The notes: generated by a model not told the origin, from the sequence alone. Numbered from the stretch's first letter, positions 1-10,148 are shown. The stretch is 64,000 nt of DNA from Streptomyces hyaluromycini (GCF_002217755.1 NZ_BCFL01000016.1:602319-666318); one strand, 5' to 3'. Numbers and translations: made by a program.

Positions 1-196
1 GCTCGCCCGCGCGCAGCCATGGCGTGCCCTCGGGGACGAGGAGGCTCCACTCGCCGGCCTCGGTCAGCAGCATCCGTTGCCGCAGCAGGGCCGCGAGCGG
101 GGTGACGGCGTCGGGAGCGGCCCGGCAGAGCAGCAGGGCGCCGGAAGAGGGGGCGGAGGCAGGCCGGGAGACGGCCTTCGATTCGTCCGTCGGCAT
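1..196 (-). CDS. Hypothetical protein, N-terminal part only (cut by window edge)
   Basis: The reading frame starts at ATG 196-194 and runs off the left edge, giving 65 residues (MPTDESKAVSRPASAPSSGA at the start). The visible part has a Ser/Pro/Ala-rich start followed by a segment rich in Leu, Ala and Arg and then WSLLVPEGTPWLRAGE. I recognise no domain. Codon use has the usual high third-position GC, so the frame looks genuine. It is transcribed divergently from the DUF4097/PadR operon, with 214 bp between them. Function unknown. Confidence 0.6.
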   Translation of the reverse strand, partial: MPTDESKAVSRPASAPSSGALLLCRAAPDAVTPLAALLRQRMLLTEAGEWSLLVPEGTPWLRAGE

Positions 197-313
197 GAAC
201 ACACGCTAAGCAATTCACCCGCTTATCGCCTGATATAGGGCTTCACCGGACCCATTGAGGTCAAGTTCGAGCCCGCCCCCATCACTCGGAAGAGTGTCTT
301 GACTTCCCCCGGC

Positions 314-353
314 CGCGATATATCGTGTTTCATGGAAGACGCGATATGGCGCG
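314..353. promoter_or_regulatory. Two CGATAT-type palindromic boxes, probable PadR operator
   Basis: Position 314-327 reads CGCGATATATCGTG, whose core CGATATATCG (316-325) is a perfect palindrome. Position 339-353 carries a second related half, ACGCGATATGGCGCG. They stand out as AT-rich islands about 60-90 bp before the DUF4097 start. The downstream operon encodes a PadR regulator, and PadR proteins usually bind palindromes at their own promoter. Autoregulation is therefore a reasonable inference but is not shown. Confidence 0.45.
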
Positions 354-410
354 AGCCGGGCAATCGCGTTCGCGTCCAGCCGTCGTGTCCGGTCCTAGGA
401 GGTCCGCACC

Positions 411-1295
411 ATGTCCAAGTCCGAGTGGTCCGTCGCCGAGCCCAGGAAGCTCGACTTCGACACCCCCGTGAGCGACCTGCACGTCCGCATCGTCAACGGA
501 ACAGTCAACGTCGTGGGCACCGACGAGGGTTCCACCCGCCTGGAAGTCACCGAGATCGAGGGCCCGCCCCTGATCGTCACGCACGAGAGCGGCACCCTCA
601 CGGTGGCCTATGAGGACCTCCCCTGGAAGGGCTTCCTCAAGTGGCTCGACCGCAAGGGCTGGCGGCGCAGCGCGGTGGTCTCCCTGGCCGTCCCGGCGGA
701 CACCCGGGTGGAGGTGGGCGTGGTCGGCGCGGCGGCCGTCGTCTCCGGCATCACCGGCACCTCGGTGGTCAAGGGCGTCACCGGTGACACCACCCTGGTC
801 GCCCTCTCCGGCGAGGTCCGCGCGGACACGGTGTCCGGGAACCTGGAGGCCCAGGCCGTCACCGGCAACCTGCGGTTCAACTCCGTCTCCGGCGACCTGA
901 CCGTCGTCGAGGGCTCGGGCTCCGCCGTGCGGGCCGACTCGGTCAGCGGCTCGATGATCATCGACCTGGACCCGGACGGCCCGACCGACGTCCGGCTGAC
1001 CAGCGTCTCCGGCGAGATCGCCATCAGGCTGCCGCACCCGGCCGACGCCGAGGTCGAGGCCAACACCGCGAGCGGCACGATCTCCAACGCCTTCGACGGA
1101 CTGCGGGTGCACGGCCAGTGGGGCGCCCACAAGATCACCGGCCGCCTCGGCGCGGGCACCGGCAAGCTCCGCGCCACCACGGTCTCCGGCTCCATCGCCC
1201 TGCTGCGCCGCCCGCCCAAGGAGGACGACGACGGCACCTCGGACGGCGCCACCGACGACACGACCGGCGGCACGACCGAAAAGAAGGTGCTCTGA
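411..1295 (+). CDS. DUF4097-family beta-strand repeat protein
   Basis: A 294-residue protein without signal peptide or membrane segment. From about residue 95 to 265 it consists of repeated short strands of the type VSGDLTV, TGNLRFNSVSG and TTVSGSIAL, the signature of the DUF4097 right-handed beta-helix-like family. The tail is Asp/Thr-rich. The start at ATG 411 is supported by AGGAGGT at 397-403, seven bases upstream. It is followed after one base by a PadR regulator, a pairing common in actinomycetes. Biochemical role unknown; in other bacteria DUF4097 proteins sit in envelope-stress operons, which I would not extrapolate too far. Confidence 0.85.
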   Translation: MSKSEWSVAEPRKLDFDTPVSDLHVRIVNGTVNVVGTDEGSTRLEVTEIEGPPLIVTHESGTLTVAYEDLPWKGFLKWLDRKGWRRSAVVSLAVPADTRVEVGVVGAAAVVSGITGTSVVKGVTGDTTLVALSGEVRADTVSGNLEAQAVTGNLRFNSVSGDLTVVEGSGSAVRADSVSGSMIIDLDPDGPTDVRLTSVSGEIAIRLPHPADAEVEANTASGTISNAFDGLRVHGQWGAHKITGRLGAGTGKLRATTVSGSIALLRRPPKEDDDGTSDGATDDTTGGTTEKKVL

Positions 1296-1296
1296 C

Positions 1297-2388
1297 ATGC
1301 CTCCCGTCTTCGCCCACGGCCGCCTCCGCCTCTACCTCCTCAAGCTGCTGGACGAGGCCCCGCGCCACGGCTACGAGGTGATCCGGCTGCTGGAAGAGCG
1401 CTTCCAGGGCCTGTACGCCCCGTCGGCGGGCACCGTCTACCCCCGCCTCGCCAAGCTGGAGGCCGAGGGCCTGGTCACCCACACCACCGAGGGCGGTCGC
1501 AAGGTCTACGCCATCACGGACGCCGGCCGGGCCGAACTGGCTGACCGCAGCGGCGAACTGGCCGACCTGGAGCTGGAGATCCGCGAGTCGGTGGCGGAAC
1601 TGGCCGCCGAGATAAGGGCCGACGTGCGCGGCGCGGCCGGCGATCTGCGCCGCGAGGTGCGCGCGGCCGCCTCCGAGGCCCGGCACGGCGGCGCGACGGG
1701 CACCGGGGAGTACGGCGACCCCGGCGACAAGGAGTCGTGGCGGGCCGCCAAGGAGGAGATGCGCCGGGTCAAGCAGGAGTGGAAGGAGCAGGCCCGCCGC
1801 GCCAAGGACGAGAGCCGCCGGGCCCGTGACGAGGCCCAGCGGGCCCGCCGGCAGGCCCAGGAGGCCCAGGCCCGGGCGCGGGCCCAGGCCCAGGAGGAGA
1901 TGCAGCGCATCGCCCGCCGGGTGCAGGAGCACGTCCAGGACCACTTCACGCGCGGCGACTGGCCGACGGGAGTCCGCGAGGGCCTCACCGAACTCGCCAA
2001 GGAGTTCGGCGAGTTCGGCAAGGACTACGGCAAGGACTTCGGCAAGGACTTCGGCTTCGCCGGCCGCACCGAGCCGACCCCCGACACCGACACCGGTGCC
2101 GGCACCGGCCCGGACCTGCGCAAGCCGCCCCCCGCACCGGCCCCGGAGTACTCGCAGACCCCGGAGGACTTCCCGGCGCAGTACGCCCCCGCGTGGGCGC
2201 ACGGCGACGAGACCGGCACCGGCGACCCGGCCCGCGACCTCGACCGGCTCCTGGACCGTTTCCGCGACGACATCCGCGACGCGGCCCGTGACCACGGCGT
2301 CACCACGGACCAGCTCCGCGAGGCCCGCCGCCACCTGTCGACGGCGGCGGCACACATAGGAGCGCTGCTGCGCGGCCCGAAGCCCTGA
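1297..2388 (+). CDS. PadR-family transcriptional regulator with long charged tail
   Basis: 363 residues. Residues 1-85 form the PadR winged helix (RLRLYLLKLLDEAPRHGYEV, then GTVYPRLAKLEAEGLV and a KVYAITDAG wing). Residues about 105-230 are unusually long, Arg/Lys/Glu/Ala-rich and predicted coiled coil, with a short GKDYGKDFGKDFG repeat near 250. The C-terminal 50 residues are a conserved-looking acidic helix (RDDIRDAARDHGVTTDQLRE). Typical PadR proteins are 110-180 residues, so the tail doubles the length. It starts one base after the DUF4097 stop and is surely co-transcribed. Likely a repressor of its own operon through the palindromes at 314-353; ligand unknown. Confidence 0.88.
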   Translation: MPPVFAHGRLRLYLLKLLDEAPRHGYEVIRLLEERFQGLYAPSAGTVYPRLAKLEAEGLVTHTTEGGRKVYAITDAGRAELADRSGELADLELEIRESVAELAAEIRADVRGAAGDLRREVRAAASEARHGGATGTGEYGDPGDKESWRAAKEEMRRVKQEWKEQARRAKDESRRARDEAQRARRQAQEAQARARAQAQEEMQRIARRVQEHVQDHFTRGDWPTGVREGLTELAKEFGEFGKDYGKDFGKDFGFAGRTEPTPDTDTGAGTGPDLRKPPPAPAPEYSQTPEDFPAQYAPAWAHGDETGTGDPARDLDRLLDRFRDDIRDAARDHGVTTDQLREARRHLSTAAAHIGALLRGPKP

Positions 2389-2405
2389 GGAGCGGCGCCG
2401 CCCGC

Positions 2406-3371
2406 TCAGGAGCCGGTCAGCACGATCTTCCCGAACTGGTCGCCGGACTCCAGCCGTTCGAAGCCCTCGCGGGCGCGGTCGAGCGGGAGCAGCTCGTCGA
2501 TGACAGGGCGTACTCCGGTGGCGGCGCAGAAGGCGAGCAGATCCTCCAGCTCGTCCTTGGTCCCCATGGTCGAGCCGACGACCTTCAGTTCCAGGAAGAA
2601 GATCCGGGTCAGCTCGGCGTGCGAGGGACGGTCGCCGCTGGTGGCGCCGGAGATGACGAGGGTGCCGCCGGGCCGCAGCGACTTCACCGAGTGGGACCAG
2701 GTGGCGGCGCCGACGGTCTCGATGACGGCGTCCACCCGCTGTGGCAGCCGGGCCCCCGGCTCCACCGCTTCGACGGCCCCCAGTTCCAGGGCCCGCTTCC
2801 GCTTCGCCTCGTCGCGGCTGGTGGCGAAGACCCTCAGCCCGGCGGCCTTGCCGAGCACGATCGCGGCCGTGGCGACACCGCCGCCCGCGCCCTGCACGAG
2901 GACCGAGTCGCCGGGGCGTACGCCCGCGTTGGTGAACAGCATCCGGTAGGCCGTCAGCCAGGCGGTGGGCAGGCAGGCGGCCTCGGCGAAGGAGAGCTCC
3001 CGGGGCTTGGGCAGGATGTTCCAGGTGGGCACGGCGACCTGCTCGGCGAAGGTGCCCTGGTAGCGCTCGGTGAGGATGGACCGGGGCTCGTTCGGCCCGA
3101 CCCCGTGGCCGCTCTGCCCGATCACGGAGTGCAGGACGACCTCGTTGCCGTCCTGGTCGACGCCGGCGGCGTCACAGCCGAGGATCATCGGCAGCCGTTC
3201 CTCGGGCAGACCGACGCCGCGCAGGGACCAGAGGTCGTGATGGTTGAGGGAGGCGGCCCGAACATCGACGGTACTCCAGCCGGGCCGGGCCTCGGGGGCG
3301 GGTCGCTCCCCCAACTCAAGGCCGGAGAGCGGCTGGTCGCGGTCGATTCGGGCGGCGTAGACGGCGAACAT
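2406..3371 (-). CDS. Zinc-less medium-chain dehydrogenase/reductase (quinone oxidoreductase type)
   Basis: 321 residues when started at ATG 3371 (MFAVYAARIDRDQPLSGLEL); the open frame runs further upstream but that part covers an intergenic repeat. The GroES-like domain has ASLNHHDLW and GCDAAG where zinc alcohol dehydrogenases carry their catalytic Cys and GHE motifs, so the catalytic zinc site is absent. The Rossmann domain has VLVQGAGGGVATAAIVLGKA (residues about 165-185), a typical NADP(H)-binding turn. Expected activity is NADPH-dependent reduction of quinones, enones or aldehydes; the true substrate cannot be read. It lies downstream of malic enzyme in the same orientation, but a terminator and a repeat separate them. 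Confidence 0.85.
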   Translation of the reverse strand: MFAVYAARIDRDQPLSGLELGERPAPEARPGWSTVDVRAASLNHHDLWSLRGVGLPEERLPMILGCDAAGVDQDGNEVVLHSVIGQSGHGVGPNEPRSILTERYQGTFAEQVAVPTWNILPKPRELSFAEAACLPTAWLTAYRMLFTNAGVRPGDSVLVQGAGGGVATAAIVLGKAAGLRVFATSRDEAKRKRALELGAVEAVEPGARLPQRVDAVIETVGAATWSHSVKSLRPGGTLVISGATSGDRPSHAELTRIFFLELKVVGSTMGTKDELEDLLAFCAATGVRPVIDELLPLDRAREGFERLESGDQFGKIVLTGS

Positions 3372-3470
3372 AGGGCCGACGATAGGTTCCCGGCGGCGAC
3401 CGCGAAACCGGACGCCGCTGTGACACATCCCCTCTTGCGCACGGCGCCCCGCCCACAGGGCCGCGCACAA

Positions 3471-3552
3471 GCGCCCCGTAAGGGGCGCGGGGCTGTATTC
3501 GATATGCGGCTCCGCCGCGTGGGCGCGCCCAGCCCCCCACCGACCGGCACCC
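3471..3552 (+). repeat. Dispersed intergenic hairpin element, copy 1 (long form)
   Basis: Starts with a GCGCCCC-GTAA-GGGGCGC hairpin, continues GGGGCTGTATTCGATAT, a second hairpin GCGGCTCCGCCGC, then GTGGGCGCG and a C-rich arm. The same order of blocks recurs at 27811, 42094, 51176 and 58788, with short variants at 33187 and 37236. It lies between malic enzyme and the MDR gene, in opposite orientation to both. Confidence 0.85.
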
Positions 3553-3653
3553 GAAGACGACCGTCTCCACCCCCCATCCGCGGGGGGTCTGGGGGCGGCA
3601 GCCCCCAGAACAACGCTCACCTCGCAGGCACCCCATCGGGTGGGCCGGTGGGC

Positions 3654-3689
3654 AAAGAAATGGCCCCGCCCAAGAAGAGCGAGGCCATT
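3654..3689 (-). terminator. Rho-independent terminator after malic enzyme
   Basis: On the minus strand, five bases past the malic enzyme stop, AATGGCC (3689-3683) pairs with GGCCATT (3665-3659). Additional CGC/GCG pairing extends the stem, and a T-rich run (TTCTTT) follows. This is one of the few classical U-tailed terminators in the window. Confidence 0.7.
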
Positions 3690-3693
3690 CGAG

Positions 3694-4926
<1,233 letters not shown>

Positions 4927-5509
4927 TTGTCTTACCCCTTAGGTATGCATGGTTTGAGGGTCGGCCACTCCCGGTGAGGGAGTGGGCGGGCACCGCGCAG
5001 GGCCCGATCACTGATACGTACGAGTGGCACGTACGAGCACCTGCGCGACGGACGCGCCGCACACGCGCCCTGAGCCCCGGATGAGGGGTGTAAAGAACCT
5101 TCTTACCGGACGGACGGCGCTCCCGACGAGTCGAATAGGCGCAAGGTCACATCACGGATGTCGTAGGTAACCGACAGATGAGCGGCCGAGTGACCGGTGG
5201 ACGACCACGGGGCGGAGCCTGAGATGTACCGGCGGTGAACCGTAGATCTTCCGGCCAAAAGGTCGGATTCCCGCAGATGTGCGGGGCGGCGGGTCGAGGA
5301 AGGACCGGCCTGACGCGTCACGGGGGTCACCCGTTATCCGATTTTGACATGGTGACACGTCTGCTTGGAGCAATCCCAATGGCAGGATGCCGTAAACCCA
5401 CGAGGTCGCGACACCCGAAGGTGTGTGTTTCCGTCGACCCAACGGCATATCGACATATCAGACACATCGGTATATCGGCTTGTCCTACCCACCGCCGGAG
5501 GAACCCACC
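4927..5509. other. Divergent intergenic region between malic enzyme and the ABC importer
   Basis: 583 bp without a supported gene; the short frames in it lack codon bias. It holds the CGTACGAG direct repeats (5017-5024 and 5031-5038), a lone TTGACA (5344-5349) without a fitting -10, and an AT-rich island at 5445-5478 with CATATCGACATATC and CGGTATATCG, unlike its GC-rich surroundings and probably an operator for the importer. Confidence 0.5.
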
Positions 5510-6469
5510 ATGACCGCACGCTTCACCCGTCGTACCACCGCCTCGCGCTCCAGGATTGCCGCGTTCGGTGCGATCGCGGTCGCCGGCACCCTGGTCCTCA
5601 CCGGCTGCGGTGACCAGACCGACAAGGGCGGCGACAGCGGCTCTTCCTCGACGTCCTCGGCCCCGCTGGCGAGCAAGCTGCCGGCCGACATCCGCAAGGC
5701 CGGCGTGATCAAGGTGGGCTCCGACATCGCCTACCCGCCGGTCGAGTACATGGAGAACGGCAAGGCCGTCGGTGTCGACCCGGACATCGCGGACGCCCTG
5801 GGCAAGCAGCTGGGCGTCAAGTTCGATTTCCAGAACGGCAAGTTCGACCAGCTCATCGTGGGTCTGCAGGCCAACCGCTTCAACGCGATCATGTCGGCGA
5901 TGAACGACACGAAGGCCCGCCAGGACGGCGTCGACTCCGACACCGGCAAGAAGGTGGGCAACGGCGTCGACTTCGTCGACTACTTCACCGCCGGCACCTC
6001 GATCCTGGTCCAGAAGGGCAACCCGAAGGGCATCAAGTCCCTGGACGACCTGTGCGGCCAGGTCGTGGCACTGCAGAAGGGCACCACGTCCGAGGGCATC
6101 GCCAAGACGCAGAGCACGAAGTGTACGAAGGACGGCAAGAAGGCCATCACGCTGCAGACCTTCGACACCGACCCCGAGGCGCTGCTCCGTCTGAAGCAGG
6201 GCGCCTCCGTCGCCGACCTCAACGACTTCCCGGTGGCCGCCTACAACGCCAAGACGTCCGGCAGCGGCAAGGACTTCGAGGTCGTCGGCGACCAGATCGA
6301 GGCCGGCCCGTACGGCATCGCGGTCAGCAAGGAGAACACCCAGCTGCGCGACGCGATCCAGGCCGCCGTGGCCGCCATCATCAAGAACGGCGACTACCAG
6401 AAGATCCTGGAGAAGTGGAACGTCACGCAGGGCGCGGTGACCGAGTCGAAGATCAACGGCGGCTCCTGA
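5510..6469 (+). CDS. Polar amino acid (glutamate-type) ABC transporter substrate-binding lipoprotein
   Basis: 319 residues from ATG 5510, chosen because GGAGGAA (5496-5502) precedes it. The leader is a lipoprotein signal: basic RTTASRSR, hydrophobic core, and lipobox LTGC with the lipidated Cys at residue 33, followed by a Gly/Ser-rich linker. The rest is SBP_bac_3 family (IKVGSDIAYPPVEYMENGKA; YGIAVSKENTQLRDAIQAAV). It would capture an amino acid outside the membrane and hand it to the permease at 6502. Two internal Cys residues near 185 and 205 could form a disulfide. First gene of a three-gene import operon. Confidence 0.9.
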   Translation: MTARFTRRTTASRSRIAAFGAIAVAGTLVLTGCGDQTDKGGDSGSSSTSSAPLASKLPADIRKAGVIKVGSDIAYPPVEYMENGKAVGVDPDIADALGKQLGVKFDFQNGKFDQLIVGLQANRFNAIMSAMNDTKARQDGVDSDTGKKVGNGVDFVDYFTAGTSILVQKGNPKGIKSLDDLCGQVVALQKGTTSEGIAKTQSTKCTKDGKKAITLQTFDTDPEALLRLKQGASVADLNDFPVAAYNAKTSGSGKDFEVVGDQIEAGPYGIAVSKENTQLRDAIQAAVAAIIKNGDYQKILEKWNVTQGAVTESKINGGS

Positions 6470-6501
6470 CCATCCCCGGTCACGACTGAAGGGCCGTCAC
6501 T

Positions 6502-7431
6502 GTGACTGACACGGTCGACAAGACCCCGGCGCCGTCCGTGCCGCCGGAGCAGATCAAGGCCATCCCGGTGCGCCACTACGGGCGCTGGGTGGCCGCCGCG
6601 GTGGTCATCGCCATCCTGGTGCTGATCGGCATGGCGTTCTCCAACGCGGACATCAACTACGGCATCATCCCGGACTACGTCACCGACGGGACGATCCTGT
6701 CGGGTGCCTGGCACACGCTGTACATCTCGGTACTGGCCATGGTGCTGGGCCTGGTCCTGGGTGTGATCCTCGCGATCATGCGGATGTCGTCGAACCCGGT
6801 CACCAGCACGGTTGCCTGGTTCTACATCTGGTTCTTCCGGGGCACCCCGGTCCTGGTCCAGTTGCTGCTCTGGTACAACATCGCGCTCGTGTTCCCCATC
6901 CTCAACCTGGGGTTCTACAAGGACGAGATGAACCAGGTGATGACGCCGTTCCTGGCGGCGCTCCTGGGCCTGGGCCTGAACGAGGCCGCCTACATGTCGG
7001 AGATCGTCCGGGCCGGTATCCAGTCGGTCGACGAGGGCCAGACGGAGGCCTCGCACGCGCTGGGCATGACCCAGCCCCAGACGCTGCGCCGGGTGATCCT
7101 GCCGCAGGCGATGCGGGTCATCGTGCCGCCGACGGGCAACGAGTACATCAACATGCTGAAGACGTCGTCGCTGGCGTCCGTGGTCCAGTTCCCCGAGCTG
7201 ATCAAACGGGCCACGGACATCTCCAGCACCTCGCTCGCGGTGGTCGAGATGTACTTCGTGGCGTGCATCTGGTACCTGTTCCTCACCACGATCTTCAGCA
7301 TCGTCCAGTACTACATCGAGCGCCATTACGCCCGCGGTTCGTCGCGCAGCCTGCCGCCGACGCCGTTGCAGCGGCTGCGGAAGAACCTGTCCCGGTGGGG
7401 CTCGTTCCGTCGCCCGGAGGTGGCCCGATGA
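6502..7431 (+). CDS. Polar amino acid ABC transporter permease (HisM/GlnP type)
   Basis: 309 residues, GTG start at 6502. After a short cytoplasmic N-terminus come about five membrane spans (residues about 31-52, 75-100, 110-135, 150-175, 255-280). The ABC-coupling EAA loop is clear: [20 protein letters not shown] followed by [20 protein letters not shown]. One permease only is encoded, so it probably works as a homodimer. The stop overlaps the ATPase start (ATGA), implying coupled translation. The basic C-terminus ([20 protein letters not shown]) is cytoplasmic. Confidence 0.9.
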   Translation: MTDTVDKTPAPSVPPEQIKAIPVRHYGRWVAAAVVIAILVLIGMAFSNADINYGIIPDYVTDGTILSGAWHTLYISVLAMVLGLVLGVILAIMRMSSNPVTSTVAWFYIWFFRGTPVLVQLLLWYNIALVFPILNLGFYKDEMNQVMTPFLAALLGLGLNEAAYMSEIVRAGIQSVDEGQTEASHALGMTQPQTLRRVILPQAMRVIVPPTGNEYINMLKTSSLASVVQFPELIKRATDISSTSLAVVEMYFVACIWYLFLTTIFSIVQYYIERHYARGSSRSLPPTPLQRLRKNLSRWGSFRRPEVAR

Positions 7432-8228
7432 GCGGTCTCGCGAAGGACATCACCCCGCCGAGCAGCGGGGCGCCGATGGTCAAGGCCGAGGGCGTGCACA
7501 AGTCGTTCGGTCTTGCGCACATCCTCAAGGGCATCGACCTGGAGGTGCTGCCGCGCGAGGTGTTCTGCCTGATCGGCCCGTCCGGTTCCGGCAAGAGCAC
7601 GTTCCTGCGGTGCATCAACCATCTTGAGAAGATCAGCGCCGGCCGGCTGTACGTCGACGGCCACCTGGTCGGCTACCGCCAGCACGGCGACAAGCTCTAC
7701 GAGCTGAAGGAGAAGGAGGTCGCGGCGCAGCGGCGGGACATCGGCATGGTGTTCCAGCGCTTCAACCTCTTCCCGCACATGACGGCCCTGGAGAACGTCA
7801 TGGAGGCGCCGGTCCAGGTCAAGCGCGAGTCCAAGGCGGTGGCCCGTGAGCGGGCACAGCGCCTCCTTGACCGGGTCGGCCTCGGCGACCGCACCGGGCA
7901 CTACCCGGCGCAGCTCTCCGGCGGCCAGCAGCAGCGCGTCGCGATCGCCCGCGCGCTCGCCATGCAGCCGAAGCTGATGCTCTTCGACGAGCCGACCTCC
8001 GCGCTCGACCCGGAGCTGGTCGGCGAGGTCCTGGACGTGATGCGGGACCTGGCCGAGGACGGCATGACGATGATCGTCGTCACGCACGAGATGGGCTTCG
8101 CCCGCGAGGTCGGCGACAGCCTGGTCTTCATGGACGACGGCGTGGTGGTCGAGTCCGGCCACCCGCGCGACGTCCTGACCAACCCCCAGCACGACCGGAC
8201 GAAGTCGTTCCTGTCGAAGGTGCTGTAG
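7428..8228 (+). CDS. Polar amino acid ABC transporter ATP-binding protein
   Basis: 266 residues from ATG 7428, overlapping the permease stop by four bases. Motifs in order: Walker [10 protein letters not shown] (about residue 49), Q-loop VFQRFNLFP, signature LSGGQQQR, Walker [15 protein letters not shown], and H-loop VVTHEM. This is the HisP/GlnQ class that powers polar amino acid import. An 18-bp hairpin terminator follows directly, closing the operon. Confidence 0.93.
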   Translation: MSGLAKDITPPSSGAPMVKAEGVHKSFGLAHILKGIDLEVLPREVFCLIGPSGSGKSTFLRCINHLEKISAGRLYVDGHLVGYRQHGDKLYELKEKEVAAQRRDIGMVFQRFNLFPHMTALENVMEAPVQVKRESKAVARERAQRLLDRVGLGDRTGHYPAQLSGGQQQRVAIARALAMQPKLMLFDEPTSALDPELVGEVLDVMRDLAEDGMTMIVVTHEMGFAREVGDSLVFMDDGVVVESGHPRDVLTNPQHDRTKSFLSKVL

Positions 8229-8245
8229 GGACCACGGCTCACGAC

Positions 8246-8287
8246 GCCGAAGGGGCGGTACGACTCCTCTCGTACCGCCCCTTCGGC
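8246..8287. terminator. Strong bidirectional terminator hairpin
   Basis: GCCGAAGGGGCGGTACG (8246-8262) pairs perfectly with 8271-8287. One further A-T pair closes an 18-bp stem with a six-base loop. It sits between convergent genes (importer ATPase and methyltransferase), as expected for a shared terminator. No U-tract, as is usual in Streptomyces. Confidence 0.85.
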
Positions 8288-8291
8288 CTGT

Positions 8292-9068
8292 CTACTTGAG
8301 GGCGAGCAGCAGGGTGTCCGACGGCGAGCACCACACCGCCCGCGCCTCCCCGAACCCCTTCTCACGCAGCACGCGCGCGTGCCAGGCCGCCGGGGGCATG
8401 TCGCCGTCCGCGTGCTCGCCGTAGATCTCGAAGCGGCGGGCCGTCGGCCCGGCCAGCGCCGGGTCCTGCGCCGCCAGCTGCCACCACTCGGCCCAGTCCA
8501 GCGCCCCCGCCGCCTTGGCCTGATCCATACGGCGATGCCGCTGCGCCCGTTCCGCCGCATTGATCCGGGGCGTGCTGTCGTCGATCATGTGGTCCGCGTT
8601 CATGAAGAGACCGCCGTCGCGGACGAGTCCCGCGACCTGACCGTAGAGGGCCGCGAGGGGTTCGCTGTGCAGCCAGTGCAGGGCCGTGGCGGTGAGGACC
8701 GCGTCGTACGAGTCGTACGGCAGCCTCGCGGACCACTCCGGGTCCTTGAGGTCGGCGGTGACGAACGTGACCCGGTCGTCGCCCGCGAAGGTGCCCTCGG
8801 CGATGGCGAGGAGGGCCGGGTCGAGGTCGACCCCGGTGCTCACCGCGTCCGGGAAGCGGGCGAGCAGCCGGGTGGTGATGCTGCCGGTGCCGCACGCGAG
8901 GTCGAGGACCCGGGGTGCCGTACCGACGAGTGCCTCCACCATGTCGAGCATGATCCTGAACCGCTCCTCGCGGTCCGGCATGTACCACTCCTGCTGCCGG
9001 TCCCAGCTCTCCTGCCAGGCACCCCAGTCGGCCCCGGTCGTAGTCATGGTCGTCGGCGCATCCGTCAT
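8292..9068 (-). CDS. Class I SAM-dependent methyltransferase
   Basis: 258 residues from ATG 9068, which has GGAGGG seven bases upstream. SAM-binding motif I is [16 protein letters not shown] (about residue 50), followed by [14 protein letters not shown], and an acidic [12 protein letters not shown] motif IV/V region. Family-level assignment only: the acceptor could be a small molecule, and nothing nearby identifies it. Divergently transcribed from the CGNR gene with 100 bp between them. Confidence 0.85.
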   Translation of the reverse strand: MTDAPTTMTTTGADWGAWQESWDRQQEWYMPDREERFRIMLDMVEALVGTAPRVLDLACGTGSITTRLLARFPDAVSTGVDLDPALLAIAEGTFAGDDRVTFVTADLKDPEWSARLPYDSYDAVLTATALHWLHSEPLAALYGQVAGLVRDGGLFMNADHMIDDSTPRINAAERAQRHRRMDQAKAAGALDWAEWWQLAAQDPALAGPTARRFEIYGEHADGDMPPAAWHARVLREKGFGEARAVWCSPSDTLLLALK

Positions 9069-9168
9069 GGCAACCCTCCACCGCACAAGCCTCGTAATAC
9101 CCTGGAAGCACGACCGGCTATTACCCGACCGCACGACCGACCATAGAGTGCCCGCGTAAGGACTACAA

Positions 9169-9810
9169 GTGGAACTGGCCTATTACTCGGATTACGCCGT
9201 CCGGCTCGTCAACAGCGAGGAACCGGCCCGGGGCAAGGACTCCCTGACCTCGGTCGAGGCCGTCCGCGATCTCTTCGCCGGCAACCAGCAGGCCGCCCGG
9301 CGCGCCACCGACGCCGACCTCACCCGCTTCCGCTCGGTCCGGGCCCGGCTGCGCGCGGTCTTCGAGGCGGCCGACAAGGGCGAGGAGACCCTCGCCGTGG
9401 ACCTGCTGAACTCACTCCTGCTGGAGTTCCCGGTCAGCCCGCAGATCTCCGGGCACGACTTCCGGGACGAGGACGGCCGCCCGCTGTGGCACATGCACCT
9501 GGCCGACCACCCCTCCAACGCCACCGCCGGCTACACGGCGATCGCGGCGATGGGCCTGGCCTTCCACCTCACCGAGTACGGCGTCGACCGGCTCGGCCTG
9601 TGCGAGGCGGCGCCCTGCCGCAACGCCTACCTCGACACCTCGACCAACCGCTCCCGGCGCTACTGCTCGGACCGCTGCGCGACCCGTGCGAACGTGGCCG
9701 CCTACCGGGCCCGCAAGCGCCTGGAGGCGGAGCGGCCCGAACGGTCGGACGACAGCACCGGCCTGGCGGCCGAGAGCGCCCAGCGCACCAGCGCCAGCGG
9801 CGAACGCTGA
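9169..9810 (+). CDS. ABATE-domain / CGNR zinc-finger putative regulator
   Basis: 213 residues, GTG start with TAAGGA nearby. The N-terminal half (about 5-120) matches the ABATE-type stress domain, and the C-terminal part is a CGNR zinc finger with four Cys: LCEAAPCRNAY (C144, C149 region) and RYCSDRCATR. The final box reads CATR rather than the canonical CGNR. Such proteins are thought to be DNA-binding regulators. Its 3' end overlaps the convergent sodX gene by 109 bp. Confidence 0.82.
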   Translation: MELAYYSDYAVRLVNSEEPARGKDSLTSVEAVRDLFAGNQQAARRATDADLTRFRSVRARLRAVFEAADKGEETLAVDLLNSLLLEFPVSPQISGHDFRDEDGRPLWHMHLADHPSNATAGYTAIAAMGLAFHLTEYGVDRLGLCEAAPCRNAYLDTSTNRSRRYCSDRCATRANVAAYRARKRLEAERPERSDDSTGLAAESAQRTSASGER

Positions 9811-10148
9811 TCCGCCCTGCGCGGCCGCCAGCGGAACAGGGCCCGGCCGAGGATGAGCTCGTCCGGCACGGTCCCGTAGTCCGTGCTGTCCCCGCCCGCG
9901 TACGCGTTGTCCCCGAGCACCCACCAGCCGCCCTCGCGCAGCTCCACGGCCCGCTTGACGACCAGCAGGTCCTGCTGGAAAGGGTGGCGCAGGACGACGA
10001 CGTCACCGGCCCGTACCCGGGCCCCGTACCGCACCAGGAGCTGATCCCCCTGGTACAGCGTGGGCACCATGGACGGGCCGGTCACCTCGGCCAGTCCATA
10101 GGGCGCGGCGCCCCTCCCCCGCTCGGTCTCCTGCGACAGCTCCGGCAT
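9702..10148 (-). CDS. sodX: Nickel-type superoxide dismutase maturation protease
   Basis: 148 residues from ATG 10148 (MPELSQETERGRG), preceded by GGGGAGG; a longer ATG start at 10217 lacks a ribosome site. It has the signal peptidase I (S26) catalytic layout: nucleophile Ser in VTGPSMVPTL (about residue 24), general-base Lys in DLLVVKRAV, and the GDNAYAGGDSTDYG box. Unlike type I signal peptidases it has no obvious membrane anchor. Adjacent, divergent sodN encodes a Ni-SOD precursor whose 14-residue leader must be removed to free the nickel-binding His1; SodX is the protease assigned to that step in Streptomyces. Confidence 0.9.
   Translation of the reverse strand: MPELSQETERGRGAAPYGLAEVTGPSMVPTLYQGDQLLVRYGARVRAGDVVVLRHPFQQDLLVVKRAVELREGGWWVLGDNAYAGGDSTDYGTVPDELILGRALFRWRPRRADQRSPLALVRWALSAARPVLSSDRSGRSASRRLRAR

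Noticed and set aside
330..1298. Long minus-strand frame (322 codons) opposite the DUF4097 gene
   Set aside because: It mirrors the GC-rich third position of the plus-strand gene and has low-complexity Gly/Asp/Arg composition, no domain and no ribosome site. Many similar antisense frames (for example 1135-2355 and 33894-36275) were left out for the same reason.
5344..5349. TTGACA as a -35 box of the amino acid importer
   Set aside because: No acceptable -10 lies at 16-19 bp spacing.
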